Below are positions 9,864 to 20,918 of a stretch of 64,000 nt of DNA, piece after piece. Location: NCBI GenBank assembly GCA_008360975.2, contig CM039211.1, forward strand, positions 266,038 to 330,037, in the 5' to 3' direction. Source of the DNA: Lichenostomus cassidix (lineage: Eukaryota; Chordata; Aves; Passeriformes; Meliphagidae). A model generated the notes under the pieces. That model was given only the letters and a program-made list of their open reading frames with translations, searched no databases and was not told the DNA's origin. The stretch's first letter is position 1. Each line of letters opens with the position of its first letter. A program made the position numbers and the translations under genes.

Positions 9864-10154
9864 TCACAGCCCTCTCGGCTCCCACCTGAAGCGCGAGGCA
9901 CACTTCTTGTGGGGAATCGGCTGCTGCCTGAGGGCCTGGGCTCCCGGCTGGGCTGCCCCGGGGCTTGGGGGGCTGTGCAGGGCAGGCTGCAGGCTCTCGG
10001 GCCCTGCCTCGGGCACCTGCCGGGCCAGGGCGGGACAGGCCGCGTGTGCCACGGTGGCTCGGGCTTCCAGAAGGGCAAGTGCGGCCCAGAGCGGCAGTCG
10101 GGGGTGTGACACTAGTGAGAGGTTCTCGAGCCAAGCCTCCCACGGGAAGGACAT
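9864..10154 (-). CDS. U2 M5: 96-residue ORF
   Basis: ATG at 10154 (context ctcaccATGt), stop at 9864. The peptide is Ala/Pro-rich with an N-terminal MSFPWEAWLENL segment and a basic C-terminus (HKKCASRFRW). It follows directly on module M4 and matches the segment after module M1 (MSVSLEAGVDLL), so it is probably the tail of a larger ancestral protein. U4 has the same 96 codons; U5, U6 and U7 have lost the start or a stop. Confidence 0.35.
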   Translation of the reverse strand: MSFPWEAWLENLSLVSHPRLPLWAALALLEARATVAHAACPALARQVPEAGPESLQPALHSPPSPGAAQPGAQALRQQPIPHKKCASRFRWEPRGL

Positions 10155-10159
10155 GGTGA

Positions 10160-10915
10160 GCCCACCTATTGTAAAAACGACTGCTCTTTCCCCCCTGGAT
10201 CCTGCTTATTCTTCGAGAAGTTCCAGGAGGCTCACATAGTCCCACACGTCCCCATCCCTCTTGTCGTTCTCCCAGCACAAGGCCTTGGGCCCCACGGCCT
10301 GGACACTGCCATCTTCCCAGCCATCCCATGCCAGCCGGACTGCACCGACGGTCTGTTCTCTTTGATGCCTTTGGACACCTCCTAGGCAATGGAGCCTTGC
10401 TCTCCAGAAAGCTCTTGGCCAGTGTACTCTTCCCAGTCCAATTGTTCTTGGTAGTTACTGCCTTCTCGGGGCACATGCTGGGCTCCAGGTGCCTCTGATC
10501 CAGTGGCTGGCTGCAGCCTGGGGGGCTGTGTGGGGCAGGGACAGAGCTCTGTGTCCCTGCCGATGGTACCTCCTCACTAAGAGCAAGAGAACCTTGGGCC
10601 TGTCTCCCCTGAGCAGCAAGAGGTTCGCTGGGCTCCTCCTGCTCCTGCTCGTCCTCCTGCTCCTCATCCTCCTTGGCAGCTCCGGCTGTGGCAGCAGCCT
10701 CTGCCACCTGGGCCACCCTGGGGCTGCCCGAGGCTGCCCGCTGCCTCTGCTGCGCCCTGGGTGCCTGCAGTGCTGAGAGAGCCAGGCCCCTGCTGGGCAC
10801 AAGGCTGGCCATCCTCGTCCTTCTCTGCGGCCAAGGCTTGGGCCCAGAGCTTGGCACTGACACCTTCTCCCTGGTGGGACAGTCCTGCCGGGCTGCTCAC
10901 GCTTTCTTCCCCCCT
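10160..10915 (-). pseudogene. U2 module M4, frameshifted
   Basis: M4 resembles M1 from end to end: GQPCAQQGPGSLSTAG start, a Glu-rich stretch (EEDEEQEDEQEQEE), a SEEVPSAGTQ segment and a WDGWEDGSVQAVGPKAL segment. In this copy these pieces lie in different frames, so no single ORF covers the module. Confidence 0.6.
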
Positions 10916-10945
10916 CAACAGCTTTGCCTCAGGCCTGTCTTTTTC

Positions 10946-11374
10946 CTAACGGGCCACCCCTTGGACACTGTCCTCTTGGGATAGCTCCTGGTGGCTCTTG
11001 TCTCCTGCTTCGGACAAATCAGGCTCTCTCTCGTCCTCTTCCCATGGCGGTGTGTGCACATGGCCTGGCACAGCTTTTTCCAAAGGAGACACTTCCTGGA
11101 ATCCCTCCCCTTCGCACTGGCACACCTCTACACCTGGCTCCTCTTCTTCCCACGGGGACAACTCTGGGCATCTGTCCTCCTCCTCTTCGTGCCAGTGGTA
11201 CAGCTCCTGCACTGTGACACTTTGTGCCCACTGGCACAGCTGCTGCTGTGTCCCATCTGCCCACTGCACTGTCACACCTCCCTCCCACTGCTGCCACTCC
11301 TGGTGTCTCACAGCTCCCCAGGGGAACACTTGCTGAATTGTCATTTCCGCCTGCCCTAGCTGAAAATCTCTCAT
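10946..11374 (-). CDS. U2 M3: tryptophan-rich 142-residue ORF
   Basis: Same frame and length as U1 M3. The differences are small: HTPPW in place of HTQAW, DKSHQ in place of DKNHQ, and GVAR in place of GVSR at the C-terminus. The upstream in-frame TAG is also kept. Confidence 0.5.
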   Translation of the reverse strand: MRDFQLGQAEMTIQQVFPWGAVRHQEWQQWEGGVTVQWADGTQQQLCQWAQSVTVQELYHWHEEEEDRCPELSPWEEEEPGVEVCQCEGEGFQEVSPLEKAVPGHVHTPPWEEDEREPDLSEAGDKSHQELSQEDSVQGVAR

Positions 11375-11752
11375 GGTCGCTTCTTCCCCCAGGCAAAGCT
11401 CTCGGCCGCTGCCATCTGCCTGTGGGGAAAGCTCTTCCTCCACATGCTATTCCCAATCTTGGTGCATGGGGACAAAGGCCCCTTCCTCCTCGTCCTCAGT
11501 CTCTGACAGCGGCAGGACTGAGCTGCCCATAGCCCCCAGGCACTGCCCGCTGAGGGCCTGCTCCTCCAGGCAGCTGGCCAAGAGGCTGGGGGGCTGTGAG
11601 TTGGGCCTTGCCTTGTTCTCCTCCGTGGCTCACACCTGCGGCACAGACGAGTCCCAGGAGCTGCTTGCTGCTGCCACGGCGGCTCTCCTGGCACTGGCCA
11701 CGGCAGGGCCCTGCAGTGCCCCTTGGATTCCCTCAGCCAGGGCGGGGCTCTC

Positions 11753-11772
11753 TGATGTCACAAGGGCCTTTG
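11753..11772 (-). promoter_or_regulatory. CRE-like octamer upstream of U2 M3
   Basis: TGATGTCA on plus at 11753-11760 with a GC box immediately beside it on the lower-coordinate side, as in U1. Confidence 0.35.
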
Positions 11773-12376
11773 GCACCGTCACGCCCCGCATCACAGAGCA
11801 AGGGCCCTGACACAAGGCGCCCGTGTGGCAAAGGGCCACCCTCGGCCCCCCTGCAACAGGCGCAGGCAGCGCAAGTGGCGAGGAGCAGCCCCGGGACAGA
11901 AAAGGCAAGGCAAAAGGAAAGGCTTCCAGCCCCTTGGTGTGACCCGCTTCTTCCAATGATGCAAAATGCCTGTGAGAAACTGCTGGCTTTTGGATGGAAT
12001 TGGGAGTGGACCAAGTCTTCTAAGCAAAATCTCCTTTGCTCCTTACTTCAGGCACAGGCACCAAAGCACCCCCACGGGTGCTGCTTTTGGGCCACCACAC
12101 TCTTGGGCACCACTTGGCCTTGGGGACAGCCCTGGGGACAGCCCTGGGGATGCTCGGAAGCAGCTGGGGCCGGCTCAGGCCGCAGGGCCACGGCCAGGCC
12201 AAGGCCGCCCGTGCAGCTCCCTCATGGTGCCGGGCACTCTGGCTCGGCCACCATCTGCAGGCCCGGCCCGGGGCTGGCCGCGGGCACCGATCCTCTGGCG
12301 GTGGGCCCACCTATTGTCAAAACCACTGCTCTTTGCTCCCTGGCCTCTGCTTCTTCCTCGACAAGTTCCAGGAGGC

Positions 12377-12739
12377 TCACATCGTCTCACTCGTTGTCTT
12401 CCCACTCGTCGTCCTCCCTCTGCAAGCTTTGGGCCCCATGGCCTGGACGCTCGCATCTTCCCAGCTGGAGATTTCCTGGATCAGCCGCGGCTCAGCACAG
12501 GCTGGCCCTGGGCTCTCTTCTTGCTGTATATCTCCAGGGGAGACCTCTGCCTCTTCCCCATGGTCCCACTGGGGAAGCTCCAGCTCCCCAGCCAAGGCTC
12601 CCTCCTCGGTCTCTCGCTGTGCCACGACCGAACCCCTCTCTGCCTCCTGCTGCTGCTGCTCGCTGCTGGCCTGGGCTCCCAGCGGGGCAGGCCAGGGGCT
12701 GGGGGACTGCGACTTGGGCCTTGCCTTGTCCTGCTCCAT
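12377..12739 (-). CDS. U2 M2: 120-residue ORF
   Basis: Open with the same ATG and stop as U1 M2. It differs from U1 at GDIQQE (for GEIQQE) and GRTTSGK (for GRTASGK). Confidence 0.45.
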   Translation of the reverse strand: MEQDKARPKSQSPSPWPAPLGAQASSEQQQQEAERGSVVAQRETEEGALAGELELPQWDHGEEAEVSPGDIQQEESPGPACAEPRLIQEISSWEDASVQAMGPKACRGRTTSGKTTSETM

Positions 12740-12943
12740 GGCTCACACCTGCGGCACAGACGAGTCCCGGGAGATGCTTGCTGCTGCCACGGCGGCTCTC
12801 CTGGGGCACTTGGGTGCCCGACTCTAGTGACAGGAGGTCAACCCCAGCCTCTAAGGAGACGGACATGGGGAGCTCACCTATTGAAAGAACTACTGGTCTT
12901 TGCTCCCTGGCCTCTGCTTCTTTCTCAAGGAGTTCCAGGAGGC

Positions 12944-13570
12944 TCACATCGTCCCACTTGTCCTCTTGCCGCTCGTCGTGCTCCCGCTGCAAGCCTTGGG
13001 TCCCACGCCCTGGACGCTTGCATCTTGCCAGCCGTCCCATGCCACCTCTTGGTCACTGGTGTCCTCCCAGCCGGACTGCACCGATGGTCTCTTCCCTTTG
13101 GTACCTTTGCACACCTCCTGGGCAATGGAGCCTTGCTCTCCAGAAAGCTCTTGGCCAGTGTACTCTTCCCAGTCTGATTGTTCTTGGTAGTTACTGCCTT
13201 CTCGGGGCACATGCTGGGCTCCAGGTGCCTCTGCTCCTCTGGCTGGCTCCTCTGGGGGGCTGTGTGGGGCAGGAACAGGGCTCTGTGTCCCTGCCGATGG
13301 CACCTCCTCAATGAAAGCAGGAGAACCTGGGGCCTTTTCTCCCTGTGCAGCCAGAGTTTTGTGGGTCTCCTCCTTCCTCCTTCCTCCTCCATCTCCTCTT
13401 CTGCAGCACCAGAGTGTGCCTGCTGGGCCGCCATGGGGCTGCCCGGGGCAGGAGAGGTGCTGGGCAGGGCAGGCGCTGCCTCTGCTCCCCTCTGGGTGCC
13501 TGCAGTGCTGAGAGAGCCAGGCCCCTGCTGGGCACAAGGCTGGCCATCTTCGGCCATGTCTGCGGCCAAG
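12944..13570 (-). pseudogene. U2 module M1, frameshifted at Glu-repeat
   Basis: The N-terminal half (AEDGQPCAQQ to EEEMEEEGG) and the C-terminal half (EETHKTLAAQGEK onward) are both intact but in different frames. The GGAGGAA repeat between them is 13 bp shorter than in U1. Otherwise it is very close to U1 M1. Confidence 0.65.
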
Positions 13571-13594
13571 GCTTGGGCACAGAGCCTTGAAGGG

Positions 13595-14255
13595 AAGCTT
13601 AGGGAAGGGAAGCTCAAAGGGAAGCTAAGAAGAAAAATTAAGAGAAGGAGGGAAGGGAAGCTTAGGGAAGGGAAACTAGGGAAGTTTAGGGAAGGAAGGA
13701 AAATTATGAAGAAGGAAGGGAAGGAAGAGGGAGGAAGGGAAGGGAAGGGAAGGGAAGGGAAGGAATTTGGGAAGGAATTGGGAAGGAAGGGAATTTGGGA
13801 AGGTTTGGGAAGGGAAGCTTGGGAAGAAGGAAGCTTGGAAGGGAAGGGAAGTTTGGGAAGGAAGGGAAGGAAGCTTTGGGAAGGGTTGGGAAGGGAAGGA
13901 AGGGAAGGAAGGTTTGGGAAGGGAAGGTTTGGGAAGGGAAGTTTGGGAAGGGAATGGGAAGGGAAGGGAAGAGGGAAGGAAGGGAAGGGAAGGGAAGTTG
14001 GGAAGCTTGGGAAGGGAAGGTTTGGGAAGGTTTGGGAAGGTTTGGGAAGGTTTGGGAAGGGAAGGTTTGGGAAGGGAAGGTTTGGGAAGGGAAGGGGAAT
14101 TTTGGGAAGGGAAGTTTTGGGAAGGGGAAGGGAAGTTTTGGGAAGGGAAGGTTTGGGAAGTTTTGGGAAGGGAAGGGAAGCTTTGGGAAGTTTGGGAAGG
14201 GAAGTTTTGGGAAGGGAAGTTTTGGGAAGGGAAGTTTTGGGAAGTTTGGGAAGGG

Positions 14256-14295
<40 letters not shown>

Positions 14296-14728
14296 AAAAC
14301 AAAACAAAAAAAACAAAAAACAAAACAAACAACAAGGGAAGTTTTGGGAAGGGAAGCTTTGGGAAGTTTGGGAAGGGAAGGTTTGGGAAGGGAAGTTTTG
14401 GGAAGGTTTGGGAAGCTTTGGGAAGGGAAGCTTTGGGAAGGGAAGTTTTGGGAAGGGAAGTTTTGGGAAGGGAAGTTTTGGGAAGGGAAGGGGAAGGGAA
14501 GGGAAGGGAAGGGAAGGAAGGGAAGGGAAGGAAAAAAAGGAAGGGAAGGGAAGGGAAGGTTGGAAGGGAAGGTTGGGAAGGGAAGGGAAGGGAAGGGAAG
14601 GGAAGGGAAGGGAAGGGAAGGGAAGTTTTGGGAAGGGAAGGGAAGTTTTGGGAAGGGAAGGGAAGTTTTGGGAAGTTTGGGAAGTTTTGGGAAGGGAAGG
14701 GAAGGGAAGGTTTGGGAAGGGAAGGGAA
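13595..14728 (+). repeat. GGGAA satellite array 2 with internal A39 run
   Basis: Array with decamers mostly GGGAAGTTTT and GGGAAGGTTT. It is interrupted by A39 (14256-14294) followed by AAAAC repeats to about 14336. It corresponds to 22841-23462 in B, which lacks the A-rich insertion. Confidence 0.95.
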
Positions 14729-14729
14729 G

Positions 14730-15917
14730 CCATCCCCCGCATCCCCCAAAGCAAAGAGCCCCTGAGCCTCAGGAATCTCCCCACCCCTGCAAGAGGCCCC
14801 GCCACCAGTAGGACTAGCAATGTCCTTTTAACCCTTTATTTAGGAAATAAATAAATATTTGGTTGTTTTTCCCTCACACAGTCTCTGCATGGTGCTTCCT
14901 CAGCCTCCTGGTGCCTTTGCCCTTCCCCTCATGCCCCACCGTGGCACCCATGTCCTGTGGGGCACAGCCTGAGGCTGAGGGCCATGGCAGCAGCACCTCT
15001 TCCCACAGGAAATCTGCAGCTGCACAGCCCCAGGGCAGCAGATGGCAAAGGCAGAGAGGGCAGCAGGGGCAGCTGGTCTTGTCACAGGATGGTTTATCAA
15101 TGCTCCAATGTCTCTGCCACTCTCTGCATGGCCACTTGTCGTGTTCCACTATGGGGAACTGCAAGGAGTCCTTTTCAAACCGATGGTCTAGGGTGAAATT
15201 AAGTCTACTGGGACAATGTTGTATCTCAGAACTGAAACCGACTTCAGGAGCCTGCAACCAAAGTAAAACCACAAGACACAAAAGGCCCCCAGACTCAAAA
15301 AGCCCAAAAGACAGGACACAAAAGGCCCCAAGCACAAAGCCACAGCTCCAAAGCCACAAAAGACAAGACATGAAAAAGGCCCAGAGTCACCAAGCCTGCG
15401 AGTTTGTGACACAGTTACTTTATAGCCCCTGGCCCTTCCCAAGGTCTGCCTGCTGACAGGAGTCCCTTGGCCCAGTCCAGCATTTCCCTGCAGTCCAGTG
15501 ATGGAGAGACCTTTCACCATCTGGCCGGAGAATGTCTCTGCAGGGTACAGTGTCCTTGGTTGTCCCCTGCTGACTGCCTGTCCATGTGAGACAAGAAATG
15601 GTTGCCAGGCAAAGTCTCCCCAGAGACAAGGCTTTCAGCCATCCTCTCCTAGCTGCCTGCTGCAAGTGGCACATGTGCAATCCCTCCCTCACGGGTGTCT
15701 GACAATCAGTGTTGAGACAAATCAAAACCAAATTGGCTCCTCACAGATGTGTTTTACCTAGAACTTCAGTATCATGTTGTCTACAATTTGTTTGGTGATT
15801 TGTTGGGTATTTTTGTTGTTGATCAGCATGTTTATATATTTTGGTCTCAAAGAGCAGGTAAGGTTCAAATCAAAAGAGTGTTGGACATTGTAGATAAATG
15901 CTAAAAAGTATTGGAAT
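14730..15917 (-). other. Block R, copy A
   Basis: Single-copy-like sequence shared with 23463-24650 and, inverted, 45500-46680. On the minus strand it has a TATA box (CTTTATA on plus at 15418-15424), an ORF, and an AATAAA signal at 14840-14835. It is cut by the N gap at 15918. Confidence 0.8.
14874..15371 (-). CDS. Block R ORF, 165 residues, Cys-rich, intact ATG
   Basis: The ATG at 15371 lies about 50 bp downstream of a TATA box, and the stop at 14874 is followed about 35 bp later by AATAAA, so it could be a compact transcription unit. The N-terminal 45 or so residues are hydrophobic (LCLVVLLWL), which could be a signal or anchor. The rest is Cys/Trp-rich, with one NFT glycosylation motif and a KPSCDKTSCPCCPLCLC cluster, and ends basic (GKGKGTRRLRK). 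Part of the hydrophobic N-terminus derives from a nucleotide repeat (gggccttttgtgtc), which weakens the case. Copies B and C have TAG at codon 5. No family is recognised. Confidence 0.3.
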   Translation of the reverse strand: MSCLLWLWSCGFVLGAFCVLSFGLFESGGLLCLVVLLWLQAPEVGFSSEIQHCPSRLNFTLDHRFEKDSLQFPIVEHDKWPCREWQRHWSIDKPSCDKTSCPCCPLCLCHLLPWGCAAADFLWEEVLLPWPSASGCAPQDMGATVGHEGKGKGTRRLRKHHAETV

Positions 15918-16417
15918 NNNNNNNNNNNNNNNNNNNNNNNNNNNNNNNNNNNNNNNNNNNNNNNNNNNNNNNNNNNNNNNNNNNNNNNNNNNNNNNNNNN
16001 NNNNNNNNNNNNNNNNNNNNNNNNNNNNNNNNNNNNNNNNNNNNNNNNNNNNNNNNNNNNNNNNNNNNNNNNNNNNNNNNNNNNNNNNNNNNNNNNNNNN
16101 NNNNNNNNNNNNNNNNNNNNNNNNNNNNNNNNNNNNNNNNNNNNNNNNNNNNNNNNNNNNNNNNNNNNNNNNNNNNNNNNNNNNNNNNNNNNNNNNNNNN
16201 NNNNNNNNNNNNNNNNNNNNNNNNNNNNNNNNNNNNNNNNNNNNNNNNNNNNNNNNNNNNNNNNNNNNNNNNNNNNNNNNNNNNNNNNNNNNNNNNNNNN
16301 NNNNNNNNNNNNNNNNNNNNNNNNNNNNNNNNNNNNNNNNNNNNNNNNNNNNNNNNNNNNNNNNNNNNNNNNNNNNNNNNNNNNNNNNNNNNNNNNNNNN
16401 NNNNNNNNNNNNNNNNN
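15918..16417. other. Assembly gap, exactly 500 N
   Basis: Fixed-size gap between contig A (ending inside block R) and contig B (starting inside module M1 of U3). All ORFs crossing it are meaningless. Confidence 0.99.
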
Positions 16418-16700
16418 TGCCGATGGCACCTCCTCAATGAAAGCAGGAGAACCTGGGGCCTTTTCTCCCTGTGCAGCCAGAGTTTTGTGGGTCTCCTCCT
16501 TCCTCCTCCACCTCCTCTTCTGCAGCACCAGAGTGTGCCTGCTGGGCCGCCATGGGGCTGCCCGGGGCAGGAGAGGTGCTGGGCAGGGCAGGCGCTGCCT
16601 CTGCTCCCCTCTGGGTGCCTGCAGTGCTGAGAGAGCCAGGCCCCTGCTGGGCACAAGGCTGGCCATCTTCGGCCATGTCTGCGGCCAAGGCTTGGGCACA
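16418..16700 (-). pseudogene. U3: N-terminal fragment of module M1
   Basis: Only the start of M1 is present (AEDGQPCAQQ to the Glu stretch), cut by the gap. The GGAGGAA stretch has a single unit and the frame goes into GGDPQN, so it is out of frame with the rest of M1. Confidence 0.7.
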
Positions 16701-18738
16701 GAGCTTGGAACTGAAGTTTAGGGAAGGGAAGGGAAGCTTAGGGAAGGGAAGGGGAAGCAAGAAAGGAAGCTTAGGGAAGGGAAGGGAAGCTTTAGGAAGC
16801 TTAGGGAAGGGAAGGGCAGGGGAAGGGAAAGGAAGCAGGGAAGGGAAGGGAAGGGAAGGGAAGGGAAGGGAAGCTTGGGAAGGGAAGCTTGGAAGGGAAG
16901 CTTGGGAAGGGAAGGGAAGGAATTAGGGAAGGGAAGGGAAGGTTTGGGAAGGGAAGCTTTGGGAAGGAAGGAAGGGGAAGGGAAGGGGGAAGGGAAGAAG
17001 GGAAGGGGAAGGAAGGAAGGGGAAGGAAGGAAGGGAAGGTTGGGGTTTGGGAAGGGAAGGTTTGGGAAGGGAAGGTTTGGGAAGGGAAGGGAAGGTTTGG
17101 GAAGGGAAGGTTTGGGAAGGGAAGCTTAGGGAAGGGAAGGGAAGCTTTGGGAAGGTTTAAGGGAAGGGAAGGGAAGGTTTGGGAAGGGAAGGTTTGGGAA
17201 GGGAAGGTTTGGGAAGGTTAGGGAAGGTTTGGGAAGGTAAGGGAAGGTTTGGGAAGGGAAGGTTTGGGAAGGGAAGGTTTGGGAAGGGAAGGTTTGGGAA
17301 GGGAAGGTTTGGGAAGGGAAGGTTTGGGAAGGGAAGGGAAGCTTTGGGAAGGAAGTTTGGGAAGGGAATTGGGAAGGGAAGGGAAGCTTTGGGAAGGGAA
17401 GGGAAGCTTTGGGAAGGGAAGCGTTGGGAAGGGAAGGGAAGCGTTGGGAAGGGAAGCGTTGGGAAGGGAAGGGAACTTGGGAAGGGAAGGTTTGGGAAGG
17501 GAAGGGAAGTTTGGGAAGGGAAGCTTTGGGAAGGGAAGGGAAGCTTTGGGAAGTTTGGGAAGGGAAGGGAAGGTTTGGGAAGGGAAGCTTTGGGAAGGGA
17601 AGGGAAGCTTTGGGAAGGGAAGGTTTGGGAAGGGAAGGGAAGGAATTTGGGAAGGGAAGCTTTGGGAAGGTGGGAAGCTTTGGGAAGGGAAGCTTTGGGA
17701 AGGGAAGCTTTGGGAAGGGAAGGTTTGGGAAGGGAAGGTTTGGGAAGGGAAGGTTTGGGAAGTTTGGGAAGGAAGTTTGGGAAGGGAAGCTTTGGGAAGG
17801 GAAGGTTTGGGAAGGGAAGGGAAGCTTTGGGAAGGAATTTGGGAAGGGAAGTTTGGGAAGGGAATTTGGGAAGGGAAGTGTTGGGAATGGAAGGGAAGGT
17901 TTGGGAAGGGAAGGTGTGGGAAGGTTTGGGAAGGGAAGTTGTGGGAAGGGAAGGTTTGGGAAGGTTTGGGAAGCGTTGGGAAGGTTTGGGAAGCGTTGGG
18001 AAGGGAAGCGTTGGGAAGGGAAGGGAAGGGAAGCGTTGGGAAGGGAAGGGAAGCGTTGGGAAGGGAAGGGAAGCGTTGGGAAGCATTGGGAAGTGAAGCG
18101 TTGGGAAGGGAAGATGGGAAGCGTTGGGAAGGGAAGCATTGGGAAGGGAAGGGAAGGGAAGCATTCGGAAAGGGAAGGGAAGTGTTGGGCAGCATTGGGA
18201 TGTGTTGGGAAGCGTTGGGAAGCGTTGGGAAGCGTTGGTTTGGGAAGCGTTGGTTTGGGAAGGGAAGGTTTGGGAAGGGAATGTTTGGGAAGGTTTGGGA
18301 AGGTTTGGGAAGGTTTGGGAAGGGAAGGTTTGGGAAGGTTTGGGAAGGGAAGGTTTGGGAAGGGAAGGTTTGGGAAGAGAACGTGTGGGAATGGAAGGTT
18401 TGGGAAGGTTTGAGATGGTTGGGGAAGCGTTGGGAAGGTTTGGGAAGCGTTGGGAAGGGAAGCGTTGGGAAGGGAAGGGAAGCATTGGGAAGGTTTGGGA
18501 AGGTTTGGGAAGGTTTGGGAAGGTTTGGGAAGGGAAGGTTTGATAAGGGAATGTTTGGTAAGGGAAGGTTTGGGAATGTTTGGGAAGGGGAGGGAAGGTT
18601 TGGGAAGGGAAGGGAATGTTTGGGAATGGAAGCTTTGGGAAGGGAAGCTTTGGGAAGGGAAGGGAAGGGAAGGTTTGGGAAGGGAAGTTTTGGGAAGGTT
18701 TGGGAAGGTTTTGGAAGGGAAGGGAAGGTTTGGGAAGG
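16701..18738 (+). repeat. GGGAA satellite array 3
   Basis: Over 2 kb with GGGAAGGTTT, GGGAAGCTTT and a patch rich in GGGAAGCGTT and GGGAAGCATT (17990-18240). It plays the same role as array 1: it ends in the same A-rich transition. Confidence 0.96.
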
Positions 18739-19165
18739 TGAAAGTAAAATTAAAGAAAAGAATGATGGGACGAAAGGGAACAGAAAACAGAAAGGATAGA
18801 AAAGAAGGTAAAGGACCAAATGAAAGTATGGTAAAGAAAGAAATGAGTGAAATATATAGATAGAAAGGAAAGGAATGGGAAAAACATGATACGAAAGAAG
18901 AAAAAAATAGAAAGTACAGGATAAGAAAAAAAATTAAAAGAAAAAAGAAGAAAAGTGTAAAGGGAAGAGAAGAGAAAAAATGAAAAGAAAAGGAATGAGA
19001 AAAAAAGAACTGAGTAAGAAAAAAGAAAGGAGTAAGAAAAAAGGAAAGAGTAAGAAGGAAAGGAAAGGAAAGGAAAGGAAAGGAAAGGAAAGGAAAGGAA
19101 AGGAAAGGAAAGGAAAGGAAAGGAAAGGAAAGGAAAGGAAAGGAGGAAAGGAAAGGATGTAAAGA
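18739..19165 (+). repeat. A-rich transition and GGAAA array
   Basis: Nearly identical to 9239-9660, but it ends in ggatgtaaagag rather than a poly-A run, directly before U4. Confidence 0.93.
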
Positions 19166-19206
19166 GACCTCCAGTGGTGTCACTGGGCAGGAGCAGCAGA
19201 ACAGCC

Positions 19207-19497
19207 TCACAGCCCTCTCGGCTCCCACCTGAAGCGTGAGGCACACTTCTTGTGGGGAATTGGCTGCTGCCTGAGGGCCTGGGCTCCCGGCTGGGCTGCC
19301 CCGGGGCTTGGGGGGCTGTGCAGGGCAGGCTGCAGGCTCTCGGGCCCTGCCTCGGGCACCTGCTGGGCCAGGGCGGGACAGGCCGCGTGTGCCACGGTGG
19401 CTCGGGCTTCCAGAAGGGCAAGTGCGGCCCAGAGCGGCAGTCGGGGGTGTGACACTAGTGAGAGGTTCTCGAGCCAAGCCTCCCACGGGAAGGACAT
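19207..19497 (-). CDS. U4 M5: 96-residue ORF
   Basis: Same start, stop and length as U2 M5, with one visible change (ALAQQV for ALARQV). Confidence 0.35.
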   Translation of the reverse strand: MSFPWEAWLENLSLVSHPRLPLWAALALLEARATVAHAACPALAQQVPEAGPESLQPALHSPPSPGAAQPGAQALRQQPIPHKKCASRFRWEPRGL

Positions 19498-19499
19498 GG

Positions 19500-20070
19500 T
19501 GAGCCCACCTATTGTAAAAACGACTGCTCTTTCCCCCCTGGATCCTGCTTATTACTCAAGGAGTTCCAGGAGGCTCACGTAGTCCCACGCATCCTCATCC
19601 CTCTTGTCCTTCTCCCAGCACAAGGCCTTGGGCCCCACGGCCTGGACACTCCCATCTTCCAAGCCATCCCATGCCAGCCGGACTGCACTGACGGTCTGTT
19701 CTCTTTGATGCCTTTGGACACCTCCTAGGCAATGGAGCCTTGCTCTCCAGAAAGCTCTTGGCCAGTGTACTCTTCCCAGTCCGATTGTTCTTGGTAGTTA
19801 CTGCCTTCTCGGGGCACATGCTGGGCTCCAGGTGCCTCTGATCCTGTGGCTGGCTGCAGCCTGGGGGGCTGTGTGGGGCAGGGACAGAGCTCTCTGCTGC
19901 GCCCTGGGTGCCAGCAGTGCTGAGAGAGCCAGGCCCCTGCTGGGCACAAGGCTGGCCATCCTCGTCCTTCTCTGCAGCCAAGGCTTGGGCCCAGAGCTTG
20001 GCACTGACACCTCCTCCCTGGTGGGACAGTCCTGCCGGGCTGCTCATGCTTTCTTCCCCCACCACAGCTT
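19500..20070 (-). pseudogene. U4 module M4 with internal deletion
   Basis: Compared with U2, about 190 bp covering the Glu-rich stretch are missing at about 19893. The join gagctct/ctgctgcgcc is shared with U7 (about 61420). Frames are broken. Confidence 0.65.
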
Positions 20071-20091
20071 TGGCTCAGGCCTGTCTTTTTC

Positions 20092-20520
20092 CTAACGGGA
20101 CACCCCTTGGACACTGTCCTCTTGGGATAGCTCCTGGTGGTTCTTGTCTCCTGCTTCGGACAAATCAGGCTCTCTCTCGTCCTCTTCCCATGCCTGTGTG
20201 TGCACATGGCCTGGCACAGCTTTTTCCAAAGGAGACACTTCCTGGAATCCCTCCCCTTCGGACTGGCACACCTCTACACCTGGCTCCTCTTCTTCCCACG
20301 GGGACAACTCTGGGCATCTGTCCTCCTCCTCTTCGTGCCAGTGGTACAGCTCCTGCACTGTGACACTTTGTGCCCACTGGCACAGCTGCTGCTGTGTCCC
20401 ATCTGCCCACTGCACTGTCACGCCTCCCTCCCACTGCTGCCACTCCTGGTGTCTCACAGCTCCCCAGGGGAACACTTGCTGAATTGTCATTTCCGCCTGC
20501 CCTAGCTGAAAATCTCTCAT
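20092..20520 (-). CDS. U4 M3: tryptophan-rich 142-residue ORF
   Basis: Open as in U1. The visible difference is CQSEGEG for CQCEGEG. Confidence 0.5.
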   Translation of the reverse strand: MRDFQLGQAEMTIQQVFPWGAVRHQEWQQWEGGVTVQWADGTQQQLCQWAQSVTVQELYHWHEEEEDRCPELSPWEEEEPGVEVCQSEGEGFQEVSPLEKAVPGHVHTQAWEEDEREPDLSEAGDKNHQELSQEDSVQGVSR

Positions 20521-20898
20521 GGTCGCTTCTTCCCCCAGGCAAAGCTCTCGGCCGCTGCCATCTGCCTGTGGGGAAAGCTCTTCCTCCACATGCTATTCCC
20601 AATCTTGGTGCATGGGGACAAAGGCCCCTTCCTCCTCGTCCTCAGTCTCTGACAGCGGCAGGACTGAGCTGCCCATAGCCCCCAGGCACTGCCCACTGAG
20701 GGCCTGCTCCTCCAGGCAGCTGGCCAAGAGGCTGGGGGGCTGTGAGTTGGGCCTTGCCTTGTTCTCCTCCGTGGCTCACACCTGCGGCACAGACGAGTCC
20801 CGGGAGCTGCTTGCTGCTGCCACGGCGGCTCTCCTGGCACTGGCCACGGCAGGGCCCTGCAGTGCCCCTTGGATTCCCTCAGCCAGGGCGGGGCTCTC

Positions 20899-20918
20899 TG
20901 ATGTCACAAGGGCCTTTG
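20899..20918 (-). promoter_or_regulatory. CRE-like octamer upstream of U4 M3
   Basis: TGATGTCA on plus at 20899-20906 beside a GC box, as in the other units. Confidence 0.35.

Noticed and set aside
15758..16699. ORFs spanning N gaps (also 34746-35786 and 52082-54055)
   Set aside because: They contain 500 unknown bases of arbitrary length; no frame can be inferred across.
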